DNA of 64,000 nt from Cymodocea nodosa (lineage: Eukaryota; Streptophyta; Magnoliopsida; Alismatales; Cymodoceaceae), in assembly GCA_036874045.1 (NCBI GenBank), contig JAZBRI010000008.1, positions 11,733,001 to 11,797,000 on the forward strand, written 5' to 3'. The notes beneath the pieces were generated by a model. It was not told the origin of the DNA. It worked only from the letters and a program-made list of their open reading frames with translations, and ran no database searches. Positions 36,726 through 49,095 of the stretch are shown here, piece after piece. Numbering within the stretch: position 1 is the first letter of the stretch; each line of letters starts with the position of its first letter. The position numbers were made by a program, and so were the translations under genes.

Positions 36726-39528
36726 TTTACCTAACTCACATGCATCACACATAAAGTCCTTTGAGTATTTAATCTTTGGTAAACCTCTCACTAAATGTTT
36801 TCTAGATAGTTTATGTAACAATTTCATATTTATATGCCCGATCCTTCTATGCCATAGATATCACTAGTTTCAACTAGTAAACATGAATTTAAATCAACTG
36901 CACCAGAAGGTAAAGATAAAATACATACAGAACCTTTTCTTTTAGCAATAAACCTAAGTTCATCTATATTTTTATCAATAATTTTGCATACATTATCTTC
37001 AAACACTATATAATATCCATTCTCAGTTAGTTTTATAACACTCAACAAATTAAATCCTAGGTTTTCTACATATAGTACATTCGAAATAACACAAGTCGGA
37101 GTTATTTGAACATTACCCATACCTATGATTTTATCCTTGCTTTTGTTTCCAAATGTTACACTTCCTTTCGTGGTATTTGTAAAATTTTGTAGTAGACTTT
37201 TCTGTTTGGTCATGTGACTTGATGCTCCGATGTCCAAGATCCATTTTGATGTTGTTTCCTCCTGCAAAACAAATTAAGAAAAACTCTTCCTTGGTACCTA
37301 ATGTTGTTGAGGACCAAGTTCATTAAACGCATATTTCTTCTTTTTGTTTAAAAATAGTTTAACATTATCATTTACATTCTTATTAGTTGTAAGTACTATA
37401 AACTTATCATTAGCATCATACTTATAACATTATTGCTCTTATAATCATTCTTTTTGTTATCAGATGTAGTATAACCAAGACCAAGCCGATTTTTATCAGA
37501 AGTTAATTTATTTTGGTCATGTTCATACATTTCAGTAAGTTCATACCAAGATTTTGTACTTGTATTAACATTTTCAGTACATACAAAATCTTTTTCTACA
37601 CAAGAATTTTCAGATATATCACATGTAGAATGAGCAATTGGTCTAACACTAGTGTTTTGAATTACATGCTTAAGTTTCTGAATTTTCAGTTTACTACAAT
37701 TATCTGAAATTTTAGAAACATTAGAAACTGAATTTCTAGAACAAGAAATAAGATTTTTAGAAACATTAATAGTCATGTTAGAAGTACATTTAGACAAATC
37801 ACATTGATTTATATTATTACTACATGATTCATCCCTTGAAGTACCTACTTCTACATATTTATTACCTTGTTTCATGATAAAAGGAATTTTAGTCTTAGAT
37901 TTACTTGAATTGCAAATAATAAATCCTTTATTGGCTTGAGATTCAGGATATTCAGGATAATCAAATCCTAAGCCAAATTTATATGACACCGTTGGGGTAC
38001 TAGTTAGTTTGTCTAACTTAGTTTGACTTAAATTCCATTTCTCAATGGTAGAATTTAAATCTAGCTCTCTCATTTTTAATTTATCAATATCTACCTCAAG
38101 ATCATTTATATTGTTTCTCAACATTTCATTTTCAAATTCTATCTTTAATTTTTCAGCATTTGTATTCTGTATTTGTTCATGTAAGACACATTCATTAAAT
38201 CTAAATTTATGCAAATTTCTAACATGATTTTCATTATCACATTTAAACTTTTCTAAAGTAGTAGACAAGAAACAATTTTCTTCTTCCACAATGGATAAAG
38301 AGTTTCTGATATTCTTATTTTCCAGTTTACAAACTTTAAGTTTTTGTAATAATGCATGATAAGCACATAATAATTCATCAAAGTTAAAATCTGAATGTCT
38401 TTTAGGATCAGATATTATCTCAGACTCATCTGCCATGAAGCACACATGAGCAAAGTCTTCTAACTCTAGTTCTCCTTTTGAATGTGAAGATTTTGATAAT
38501 GATTCCTCATATTCAGACTCTTCAGACATGTCATCCTAAGTGACCTTCAAAGCTTTTTTCTTGTAAAACTTTTTCTAAGTTTTCTGAACCATCTTCTTCT
38601 AATTTGTCCTACTATGCTTTTCATTTTTCCTTCTAGGACAGTTTGGAGAAAGATGTCTAGGTTTCTTACAATTGTAACATACATACTTTCTAGATGAAGA
38701 ATTCTTGTCATTCAGTGATTTTGACGTTAAGGGTTTATCATTTTTGTTCCTTTGCTGTTTCCTAGCTTTCCATGCTTTCTTGAATTTCCTTATTAGCAAA
38801 ATCAAATCCTCATCAGAATTAGTAGATATATTAGAATCTAAATTAATTTTGAAGGCTATTTCTTTCTTCACTTTTAGTTTGTTTTGACTCAGTGATTCAT
38901 TTAATTGAACTTCATAAGCTGTTAAATTTCCTATAAGTTCATTCATGGTATAAACATTTAAATCTCGTGATTCCTCAACTGATGTTACTCTCTGAGACAA
39001 TTTAGAACTTAGAGATCTAAGAATTTTTCTCATCAAATCCTTCTGTTCGAAATTCTTTCTTAAACATTTTAAAGAGTTTGTGATATCAAAAAATCTGAAA
39101 AACATCTCAAAAATACTTTCGTCTTCATGCATCTTAAAGAGTTCATACTTATGAATTAACATGTTTATCTTGGTCTCTTTAACTTGAGAAGTACCTTCAT
39201 GTGAAACTTCTAATGCATGCCACACCTCATAAGTAGATTTATATGTCGACACTTTACTGAACTGTTCATAATTCAATGCACAAAATAAAATATCTAAGCC
39301 CTTAGAATTTAGAGTTTCATTATCATTTTCAATAATTGTCCAAGTATTATAAGGAGTAGTTAACAGAGTATATGGTTTAGAAAACATGAACCACAACTTA
39401 TGATCTATACTTTGAAGAAAAACTGTCATCCAATATTTTTAGTATTCAAAATGTATTCCATCAAATAAAGGAGGACGATTAAGATTTTGCCCTTCATATA
39501 AAGAAAAATTACCATTTCCAGTAGCCAT
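36726..39528 (-). pseudogene. B2 gag, protease and GAG-pre-integrase
   Basis: Gag starts at ATG 39528 (MATGNGNFSLYEG; a stop occurs at about 39440 in EY-stop-KYW). It has LWFMFSKPYTLL, YEVWHALEVSHEGTSQVKE and VYTMNELIGNLTAYEVQLN. The CCHC knuckle CYNCKKPRHLSPNC is near 38640-38680. The acidic Ser/Glu stretch and a long coiled coil (38529-38050) follow. Then comes protease-type ILDIGASSHMT (DSG changed to DIG) near 37220, and IDELRFIAKRKGSVCILSLPSG at 36920. It ends at the SL2 duplication. Compared with B1 it keeps the gag segment at 38930-39000 that B1 lost. Confidence 0.88.
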
Positions 39529-39713
39529 CTTACCTTAGATTTTTCAACCTCTTTGATTTTAAACAGTCTAAAACTTTAAAACAACTTGAACCTTAAATCA
39601 AGAAAGTTAAACGTATGCTCAGATATTAATTTCTGTTTAAAAACAAGGAAGGTAGAATAAGTAATGATATTAAATAAGTTGGTATCGATTTTATATCAAA
39701 TATTATTAACAAA

Positions 39714-39725
39714 GCTCTAATACCA
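39714..39725 (-). other. B2 primer-binding site
   Basis: TGGTATTAGAGC on the minus strand, one change from the canonical site, 2 bp from the LTR. Confidence 0.85.
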
Positions 39726-39727
39726 CT

Positions 39728-41334
39728 TGTAGGATCGTATGACTACACAAGAGGGGGGTGAATTGTGTTTTTCAACATTTTCGATTATAATTGAAACTTT
39801 AAAATTCAAAAACAAGTTGAGACACTATTTTCATAAAATCATTTTTATTCAAGGTTTCAATTACAATACACAATTCAATTCTTCTCAAAAATTGTAGACG
39901 TAATTATATATCGATACCATGTTTCATCTATACAATTTCATAACTTCAAACAAAGAAAACTAATTTGCAAAATTTAAAACATTTCTCCCTGTTTGAGATC
40001 TTTCTTCTTCTTCTTCTCTTTCTTCTTTAGTAATTCTTCAATGACAAATATCTTTTCTTTCTCTACTTCATCGAATTTTCTTTCTTCTAATACTTTAAAT
40101 CTTTAGTGACATAAATCTGACCTTTTTGCTTCACTGAATTTTCTTCTATCTGATACTCCAAATCTTCAGTGATATATATCTTACCTTTTTATGCTTCACT
40201 GAATTTTCTTCCACCTGAGAGCTTTTCCCCAAAGAGGTGTTTTTGATCCCTAAAAAGATTTTTCTTTTGGTGTGCAGGGATAATTGATCAACGAGAATTC
40301 TATGTCTTTTATACTATATCTTTATTTCATGCATATCCTCCACATTTAATCACTACCAGTTTTCCACTTCTTCACGTCTTTTCCTTTTCCTTCATCGAAA
40401 TACACATGTTTTGACTCACATTTACATTTCGAATTTTCTTTAATCATCAATCTTGGATCTCTAAAAAATTTCCTGCAAAATAAACTTTCTTGTCCAAAAT
40501 TTTTCATCAAGTGTAATAAGAAGTCATTACTTTAATGTTAACTAAACAAGTAGATATGTAACTTAACGTTTCTAACTTAACAAGTTCCTCATGTGCCAAC
40601 TCACGTGACAAGTATTGTAGCTAACTCAACGAACTAAGTCAGTGGTGTTACGCTAAATCAATGAACCATCTCTGTTGTGTTACAAATAACTCAACGAACT
40701 AGTAATAAACAAATGTTTTTATAATAAGAATTTTACCAAGTTTAATCTAACAACTTAAGTTTTATAACAACTTAAGTTTTATAACGCTAATCTAACACGT
40801 TGCCTTAGTGTTCAATATAGCAACTCAACGCGTTTAGTTTTGTTAACTTAATGAGTTAAATATGTGCACCTCACATGATACAATATAACATTCGTAACTT
40901 ATAATTTCATCATGTGTACTTAACGAGTTCGTCTCTTCTTTTACTCACTAACTTAACGAGTTCTCACATGACCTATTTTAACCTTTAAGCCTCTAACTTT
41001 ACAAGTTCTCGCATGACCTCTATACGAACAAAACTCTAACTTATGAGTTGTCTAAGCGTACATTGTTCATGATATAGAAGATATAACTTTAAAACATATC
41101 ATGCTTTTCAATAAAAACATACGTTAATTTAACGTTTAGTTAAATGAGAAATTAATGTAATGAAACGTCTAGTTATTAACTTAGTATAATTTCAGAACCA
41201 ATACAAACGTGCATTAATATCAGTAAGATTTTCTGTATTAATTGATGTACTTAATTTCCTTTCACAAGCAATAGTAATTGAGCAAATATGATTACTTTCA
41301 TTCAACACACATCATCAAAACAAAATAGTCAACA
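39728..41334 (-). repeat. B2 5' LTR
   Basis: About 1607 bp, TGTTGAC...ATCCTACA on the minus strand. It is more diverged from B1's LTRs than these are from each other, and several TAACTTAACGAGTT units are degraded. ATGAT (41335-41339) follows, the expected right-hand target duplication; its partner was lost. Confidence 0.92.
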
Positions 41335-41536
41335 ATGATGAAACATTTGCTCCTTTAGCTAGGCTAGAAAGTATTAGAATATTATTGGCCTATGCTTGTT
41401 ATATGGATTTTAAATTATATCAAATGGATGTAAAGAGTGCATTTCTAAATGGTTTAATTAATGAAGAAGTATATGTAAAACAACCACTTGGATTTGAAGA
41501 TATTAAAAATCCTAACTTTGTGTATAAATTGAAGAT
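41335..41536 (+). pseudogene. RT fragment of element B3
   Basis: Codes for [31 protein letters not shown] and VYKLK on the plus strand, a family-B RT. It is bounded on the left by the B2 LTR and on the right by a join to minus-strand A2 ORF3 at GAAGATC (about 41534-41537). Best read as the left remnant of B3, whose ORF3 resumes at 57994. Confidence 0.8.
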
Positions 41537-43250
41537 CTGGTATTTTGGGGTTCCTTTGAAGAGAAAGATCTTGACTTGAATCTTTTCTGTGGCCAAGGTG
41601 TAATATCTATTTGACTTGCCACAATTCTCAAAATCGTATCACCATAAAATAATTTACTCTGCAAATGTAAGATATGAAAAACAAAAATATCATACCAGTT
41701 CACCTGTATATGCTTTATTAATGCATATGTAGCATACAGACAACATCTGCTAACTTCTGCCCCATGACCAAACCTTTGAAACAATGTAGCATGCAATATT
41801 TTTGCAATAAAGCATGCTTGGCCATTTAAGTCATTTAGTAATGTCAATGGTTTGTTGGTAGTGGGTTCTTTGGCTAAACTTGTAATGTCCCATCCCAATC
41901 GATAAACTTGTTTTCTTTCTGATAATTTAACTTCTTCATTTTTCAGACCAAGTACTTGATAAAGTAAATCTGGAGTTAAATATATGTCATTGTCTTGTAT
42001 ATTAGAATCAGGAATACCTTCTTCCACTATTAAGTTTGAGTAAAAACAACTGATAATTTTGGGTATAGCAAGATGGCCTAGTTGTTGTAGAAGTAGAGTC
42101 AACAAGCCTTGAAATTCAAATAGTTCTCGTATGTGTTCAAACTTAACTGGTCTTGAATATAAAACTGTAAAAGTTTTATATGTCTGAAATTTGTCATAAT
42201 AGAAACTATTTTTGAACCATAATAATGTATTTTCATCTAAACTCTATTCAGGATTAGGTATTTTCCTGTCATGATGTTCTAATCTGGAACTTGTTTCAAT
42301 ATTATCAGCAGCATCTATATTTTCAGATCTTTCAGAACTGGAGGAATTGCCAACAAAACTTGTATAAATGTCTGAATTATCTATTATTGTCGTATCAATA
42401 ATCTACTGAATTTCTTCTGTTTGTTCTTCTAGAAACATTTCAGTAACAACAGTCTCTGTAGCAATCTGTATATCAGCAACATGTATATCTATATTTGATC
42501 TATTTAACTATCTCTGTATGAAAGAATGTTCTATAGCTGTCGATATAATAGAATCATCCTGTATTTCTGAAATTTGTATATGTGAGACATTGGTAGTATC
42601 ATATTCTATTTGTAACTGTGTATGTTGTTGATTATATACATTTATCAACAAGTATACTATATACTGTAACAGACATAACCATATATGTAAAATGTAGTTT
42701 AAGCGACTGTACCAAAACTCAAAAGTCTTTGTTCGAGATACAGTAAGAGGAAGAATATCTGTACATTCCTCTTTAGATGAAATATCTTTAAAATTCATAA
42801 ACTCAGTGTCTATGTTGTCAAAAATATCATCAAATTGGATATCATCTGTATATGTATCATCAAAATTTCCTACATTCTCTCTTTCCGTATGAAAAGAATG
42901 TGTGCTTGCAGCATTTTGTGAAAAATTGTCCATTGTATTAAAAGATACATTATGCACTAATGTGACACAATACCTTAGAGTATATGCTTGTAATCCAATA
43001 TTGGTCACATCTACTGGGATTCTTGACACAAATGTCTGTCCAGCCTCTACAATGGAACATAGTTTTCCATTTTTATCTGATTCTTCTTTTTGCTGCAATA
43101 TTCCTTGTACACCTATAGTTAGTCCAAAATATTCAATTGTCTTTTTCATTTTCCGACTATATGTCTGTAGTGTTTCAGGTTGTTCAAGAGGTTCTAAAAT
43201 TGTCTTAATTTCTCCTATTAAAGGCACTTGGGGTCTTGATGGTCCTTTTG
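41537..43250 (-). pseudogene. A2 ORF3, N- and C-terminally truncated
   Basis: It begins within PLIGEIKTILEPLEQPETL (about 43227), because the spacer joins directly to codons equivalent to A1 position 18222; the basic N-terminus is deleted. The candidate membrane segment is kept (WLCLLQYIVYLLINVY, about 42630-42720). The conserved domain 42105-41560 is open: IPKIISCFYSNL, TPDLLYQVLGLKN, ACFIAKILHATLFQRFGHG, SKLFYGDTILRIVASQ. It ends at SFSSKEPQN where it meets the B3 RT fragment. The frame is preserved apart from a few stops between 42508 and 42105. Confidence 0.83.
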
Positions 43251-44783
43251 AAAGATAACTTAAGTCAATCTTCTAGATCACGACACATGTACTTAAGTAG
43301 TTTTATAATAAAGAGATGTTTCAGATAGTTACAAATCTAACTTTTCGACACCCAAATGCATTTAAGAGAGTTACAGATAATTTATCGAAAATACACTTAA
43401 GTCATGCATTATGGTTTCAACACATGTACTTCAGGAAATAATAAAATAGTCTATTGAACGGTTTAAAACATAACTATCCGATAGTTGCAAAATAACTTGC
43501 CAAAACAATAGAAAATTAGGATACTTAAGAATTAAAAAAAAATAAATTGCAAGTCACCGACAGTTTAGAAATGTACTTAATTAAAGTGTATTTCCTGAAA
43601 TTATGCAGATTCTTTCATGAAATCATATAATAGTTCATAAGAGATGAATTATTATACGAGAAATTACTCCCCCTACATAAATGTAATGTAAAGAATCTAT
43701 GGCGTACTTAATCTAGGTTGCGAAGCCCTAAGTAGATTTAGCTTTAAAAGGTTAAATAGCTTGCTTAAAGAGGATGCTAAGCCTTAAATAGATTTGAGTC
43801 TCTCTCTTTTTTTGTTTTTTTTGTTTTTAATTTAATTTGAATTAAATACAAAAATAAGTAGTAGAGTTAACAATTTAAACTTTCTAGCTTTTATCTTATT
43901 CAGTTTACAAAAGATAATTCATAAAGATATACCTTTAGAAACTTAAAAAGAATTCAATAATGAGTACACAAACTTAAGACATAAATATCGTACATTATGT
44001 GTAAAGAGTAGATAAAAAAAATAAAATAACAAGGATTATATGCACAAATTATGGTAGGATTGTTATAACACCTTGAAAGATAAATTAAGCTTGAGTACAT
44101 TGCCCCCTTTTTTTTTTTTATTATTCATATATATATATTATGTATTACCTCCCACAATATCATCTTTTTATGTGATCACAATCCCTTGCTTAGGGGAAAG
44201 ATAACCAGTTACTCAATGACAAGTGAGAACAGGTAATAATAAATTTTTTATTTTTTATTTTTTTAAATATAATCTGAATTACTTGTAAAATGAGTTTTCA
44301 GTCAGCACATCCCAAACTAGTTGGTTTAAGTGACTAAGGTTTAAGATCCCCCAACGGACTTAATTACTTAAGCAATTACAGACAAAAATAAATAAAAAAT
44401 AAAACAAGACAGTAAATTAAATTAGAGGCAACCACAAGACTTAATTTTTCTAATAGAATGTTAATAACTGTCCTTTAATAAAAAGTACATACTTTCTATG
44501 TATTTTCCTATTAAAATCTCTGTAATAGCATAGACATAAGTAATAAAAATATAGTTGGCACTCATATTGAATCAATTTAACTTTCCTTAAGTAATCTTTT
44601 CTGAATTTTTCTTAAATAAATTGACTTCAATAAAAATCAGAATTTCATAAATTCTTAACTACTAGAAAACTGTAATTCGAAAATAGATATTTTGTTTTGT
44701 TTTGTTTTTTTTTGTTTTAATGATAAAGACATTAAATTCTAAAACTACCTTATAACAAACCAAAATACAATGAACATGACCAT
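43251..44783 (-). other. A2 spacer between pol and ORF3
   Basis: Non-coding counterpart of A1 4553-5991 plus the first unit after 16931. It carries the purine motif at 43665-43675. Sequence agreement with A1 across the B1 insertion point confirms B1's target site. Confidence 0.75.
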
Positions 44784-47700
44784 TTAAATATCAGAAAACC
44801 TACAGATACCAAGTTCTAATCGTAATTTTAAGAAAGTATTTTCATCTAAGGGTTTTGTAAATAGATCTGCTAATTGTTCTATGGTAAGAACAAAATTTAA
44901 TACTATTTTTTCTTTTATAACATTATCCCTTAGAAAATGATGTTGAACTTCTATATGTTTTGCTCGTGAATGTAACATAGGATTTTTAGATAAACTTATT
45001 GTAGAACTACTATCATAGAAAATCTTAGTTGGTTCATAGTCTAAATTAAAATCTTTTAAGGTTTATTTGATCCACAGGATTTGAGCACAACAAAGTGCAG
45101 TAGCTATATATTCAACTTTAGTTGTAGATAATGCTACACAATTTTGCTTTTTGCTGAACCATGACACTAAAGAATTACCTAACAATTGACAAGTGCCACT
45201 AGTGCTTTTTCTTTCAGACTTACATCCTACGAAATCAGCATCACTATAACCTACTAAGTTTAAAGAACTGTGTTTAAAGTAAAGTAGTCTGAAATTGATG
45301 GTTCCTAATAGATATTTAAAAATTCGTTTAACAGCAAGTAGGTGTGATTCCTTAGGATTAGATTGATATCTAGCACAAGTACACACACTAAACATAATAT
45401 CTGGTCAACTAGCTGTTAAATAGAGTAATGAACCAATCATACTTCTATATTGTTTTACCTCTATAGTTTTTCTAGAGTCATCTTTATCCAACTTGGTGAT
45501 AGTACTCATTGGTGTATTCTTTGTTTTAGTATTGTCTAAACCAAACCTCTTTAATAAATCTTGAGTATATTTTTCTTGTGAAATAAAAGTACCCTGATCT
45601 AATTGCTTAATTATCTTTTGTTGCTCCAAATATGATGTCATCTACATAGATTTGAACTACTAATATATCATTTTCGATCTTCTTGATAAAAAGAGTGTGA
45701 TTTGCCTTTCCCATAGAATACCCTTTTTCCTTAAGAAATTTAGATAATCTTTCATACCAAGACCTAGGAGCTTGTTTAAGGGCATATAGTGCCTTCTTAA
45801 GCCTGTAAACATACTCAGGATGTTTTGAATCTTCATACCTGGTGGTTGTTTTACATACACTTCTTCTTTTATATATCCATTTAGAAAAGCAGTCTTAACA
45901 TCCATTTGATATAAGTTGAAATCCATATAACAAGCATAAGCTAACAAAATTCATATTGATTCTAGTCTAGCAATAGGAGCAAATGTTTCATCATAGTCAA
46001 TTCCTTCCTCTTGCTTGTAACCTTGAGCAACTAATCTAGCTTTATTTTTAACTATATGTCCATCTTGATCTACTTTGTTTCTAAATACCCACCTTGTTCC
46101 TATTATGGATTGATTTTCAGGTGGTGGAACTAGATCCCATACCTCATTTCTTATAAATTGATTTAGCTCATCTTGCATAGCTAAATACCAAAATTCATCT
46201 TCTAAGGCATCTTCAATTTTCTTAGGTTCTAGCAAAGAAACAAATGAATAAGCACCACAGATGTTGACTACTGATGACCGAGTCCTAACTCCTTGATTAG
46301 GATCGCCTATTATCTGATCAATAGGATGAGATGAAGTGTAACGCCAATTTCTATGTTGTTCCACATTTTCTATAGGTATGACATTATTTTCTTCTAAATT
46401 TTCATCATTCAAACATAGATTTCTTATTCCGTCAGATAATCTATAAATTTCTTTGTCAACATCATTTGGTACTATATCTGGGAAAATTTCTGAATCAAAG
46501 TTTTCAACATGTCTTAGATCCAAATGAGAATTTTCATGAAATTTTACATGCAAGGTTTCCTCAATGGTTTTTGTTGATTTATTATAAACTCTATATGCTT
46601 TACTTCTAATGGAATAACCAACAAAAATACCTTCATCCGATTTGGCTTTAAATTTGTCTCTTCGTTCCTTAGTGTTTAGAATAAAACACTTACAGCCAAA
46701 GGGTTTTAAATAACTTATTTTGGGAACCCTATTATACCATATCTCATAAGGAGTTTTATCTAAAATTGGTCTTAGATGTACTCTATTTATAACATAGCAT
46801 GCTATATGAACTGCTTCTGCCCAAAGAAATAGGGGTAACTTATTCTCATTTAACATGGTTCTGGACATTTCCTGAAGTGATCTGTTTTTACGTTCTACTA
46901 TCCCATTTTAGGAAGGAGCTCTTGAAAATGAGTACCTATGATCTATGCCTAATTCTTCACAAAAGGTATCCATTTGATCATTATCAAATTCTGTACCATG
47001 ATCACTCCTAAGTTTTTGAATTTTAACATTTTGCTCATTCTGAACTTTATTACAGAATATTTTAAATATTTCAAAAACTTCAGTTTTATTAGCTAGAAAA
47101 TAGACCCAAGTGAATCTAGAATAGTCATCAACTAGTACAAAAGCATAATGTTTACCTCCTAAACTGGTTGTTCTAGTAGGTCCAAATAAATCCTTATGCA
47201 CTAGTTCTAATACTATTTTGCTTGTTATTTCATTTAAGCTTTTAAAGGATGTTTTGTGTAATTTACCTAGTTGACATGCATCACACATAAACTCTTTCGA
47301 GTACTTAATACTAGGTAAACCTCTAACTAGATTCTTTTTAGACAGTTTTTGTAATAATTTTAAGTTTGAGTGTCCTAGCCTTCTATGCCATAAAATGACT
47401 TCATCCGATTTTGCAATTAAGCAAGCATTGTCTTTAATAATATCAGAAGGCAAATTTAGAATACAAACAGATTCTTTCTTGTATGTAGTGAATAAAATTT
47501 CGTTTGTAGACATGTCCATAATTTTACAAGAATCTTTTTCAAAAATTACTTTATAAATCTTCATTAAAACAGGAACACTCAATAAATTAAAACCTAAGTT
47601 TTCCACTAATAAGACATCATTTATAAAGCATTTCTCAGTTACCTGAACCTTGCCAGACCTAAGGATATTTGTTTTGCTTTTATTTCCAAAGGTAACTTGT

Positions 47701-49090
47701 CTGTTCTTGGTCTTTGTTATTTCTGTAAGTAATCATATGTCTCTAGTCATGTGGCTGGATGCTCCACTGTCCATTATCCATTTTGATTTGTGAGCCTACA
47801 AAACAGTCAAAAAGAGATTTTATCTCTTGGAACCCATTTTTGAGGGGATCCAAGAATTTTAGAGAGAGTCATATCAAAATAATCCATATTTTTAGACTTC
47901 AACTTATCTATTTTCTGATAATTATTCTTGCGTTCCTTTCTATCAGAAGATTTGTCTCTATGTAAACCAGAGTTGAAATTTTCATTTCTAACATTACTTG
48001 ATTTCCAATATCCAATATTCTTTACATATGAAGAAAATTGATCAAGAATATTAAAATTCTCAAATGTCTTAGCTTGATTCTTCTGAAGATTTCTTTTGAA
48101 ATTCTTGCATTGTGTGCTATCATTTATATGTTGCATTTTATCAACTTGCACATATTTTTCTCCCTTTTTAATCACACATGGAATAGTTTTCTCTTACTAT
48201 TCTTAGTACTAGAAATAAAGACATTACTTTTAGTAGTACCATCATGTAATATATAATTTTTAGAAGATGCATCGTGTAAACCAATACCATGTTTTTCTAC
48301 ATTTGATATTTTACTACTAAGTTCATTTGTTATAGTTTGACTATTATTCCATTTACTTAATATAGCCTTTTGATCGCAGACTTTAATCTTTAACACATCA
48401 ATTTCTGAATTTAAATCAATAATAGTCAATTCCAATTTTTCAATTTCATAGATCATTTTCTTCTTATTAGCAATTAAATTTTCACAATCAACATGCAATT
48501 TTCTTTCTATAGTAGTGAACTTTAAAATTTTCTGAGCATGCCTTTGATTTTCTTCTTTAAATTTATTCGACATTGAGTTCAGAAAATCAATCTTATTTTC
48601 AAATTCATCTAGCATTTTCCCAGTGTCCTTTCTTTCTATTTTGACTTTCTTATATTTTTTGGCTAGTCTATTATATTCAACAAGTAATCCATCAAAACTA
48701 TCAAAATTAATATTTTGATCAGAGGATACCTCACTGGATTTTGCCATAAAGCACACATTTGCCAGATTTTCTTCTGAATCTGATGTTGATGAGGATTCAT
48801 TGTCTGATGTTGAATTCTTTGTTTCTTTACTTTGTGAAGCTGAAGAGTCATCCCATGTCATTTAAAGCGCTATTCTCTTTTTGAATTTCTTATTCCTGAA
48901 ATTCCTCCTTGAATTCTTCTTATCTTTGTTGAGAGGACAATCAGTTTGAAAGTGACCTGGACTGTTGCACTTGTAGCATATACTTTTGTCTTTCGTGAAT
49001 GACTTCTTCTCCATATCTCCAGATGTCTTTGCTGAACTAAAGTTCCTACGTTTCTTCAACAGATTTCTAAATTTTCTGGTCAACAACAGT
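44784..49090 (-). pseudogene. A2 pol and C-terminal gag
   Basis: From 49090 down: RNLLKKRRNFSSAK; CCHC knuckle CYKCNSPGHFQTDC (about 48930-48980); an acidic Ser-rich stretch; a coiled coil (48700-48350) that A1 lacks; WVPRDKISF then a stop; protease AHKSKWIMDSGASSHMTRD (about 47760) in another frame; CDACQLGK; integrase HKDLFGP (M to K), [31 protein letters not shown], then a 1-bp deletion near 45836; a deletion of about 110 bp just after [10 protein letters not shown]; RNase H GYSDADFVGCKSERKSTSG to the stop at 44784. Stops at 46908 (CAA to TAA) and about 45950 (CGA to TGA) are again C-to-T. Confidence 0.9.
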
Positions 49091-49095
49091 AAATC
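49091..49095. repeat. Target-site duplication of D1, left copy
   Basis: AAATC, repeated at 55956-55960. Confidence 0.92.

Larger units (their letters stand above)
20208..41334 (-). mobile_element. Ty1/Copia element B2, truncated, carrying C1 and SL2
   Basis: A minus-strand family-B element with its 5' LTR at 39728-41334, gag, pol, spacer and only the first part of ORF3 (20208-20489). The remainder and the 3' LTR were lost at the 20207 junction. It is interrupted by C1 (22760-32671) and SL2 (34518-36725), both with perfect duplications. Unlike B1 it retains integrase and RT sequence. Confidence 0.88.

Noticed and set aside
47790-48740. The missing A1 gag segment as a spliced intron (A2 has GAGGTATCC... 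and ...TTTTGTAGGC at its borders).
   Set aside because: If spliced GT-AG the A1 joint would read GTGAGGCTCAC; it reads GTGAGGTACAC, keeping bases of the would-be donor. The segment is also coding (coiled coil) in A2. A deletion fits better.
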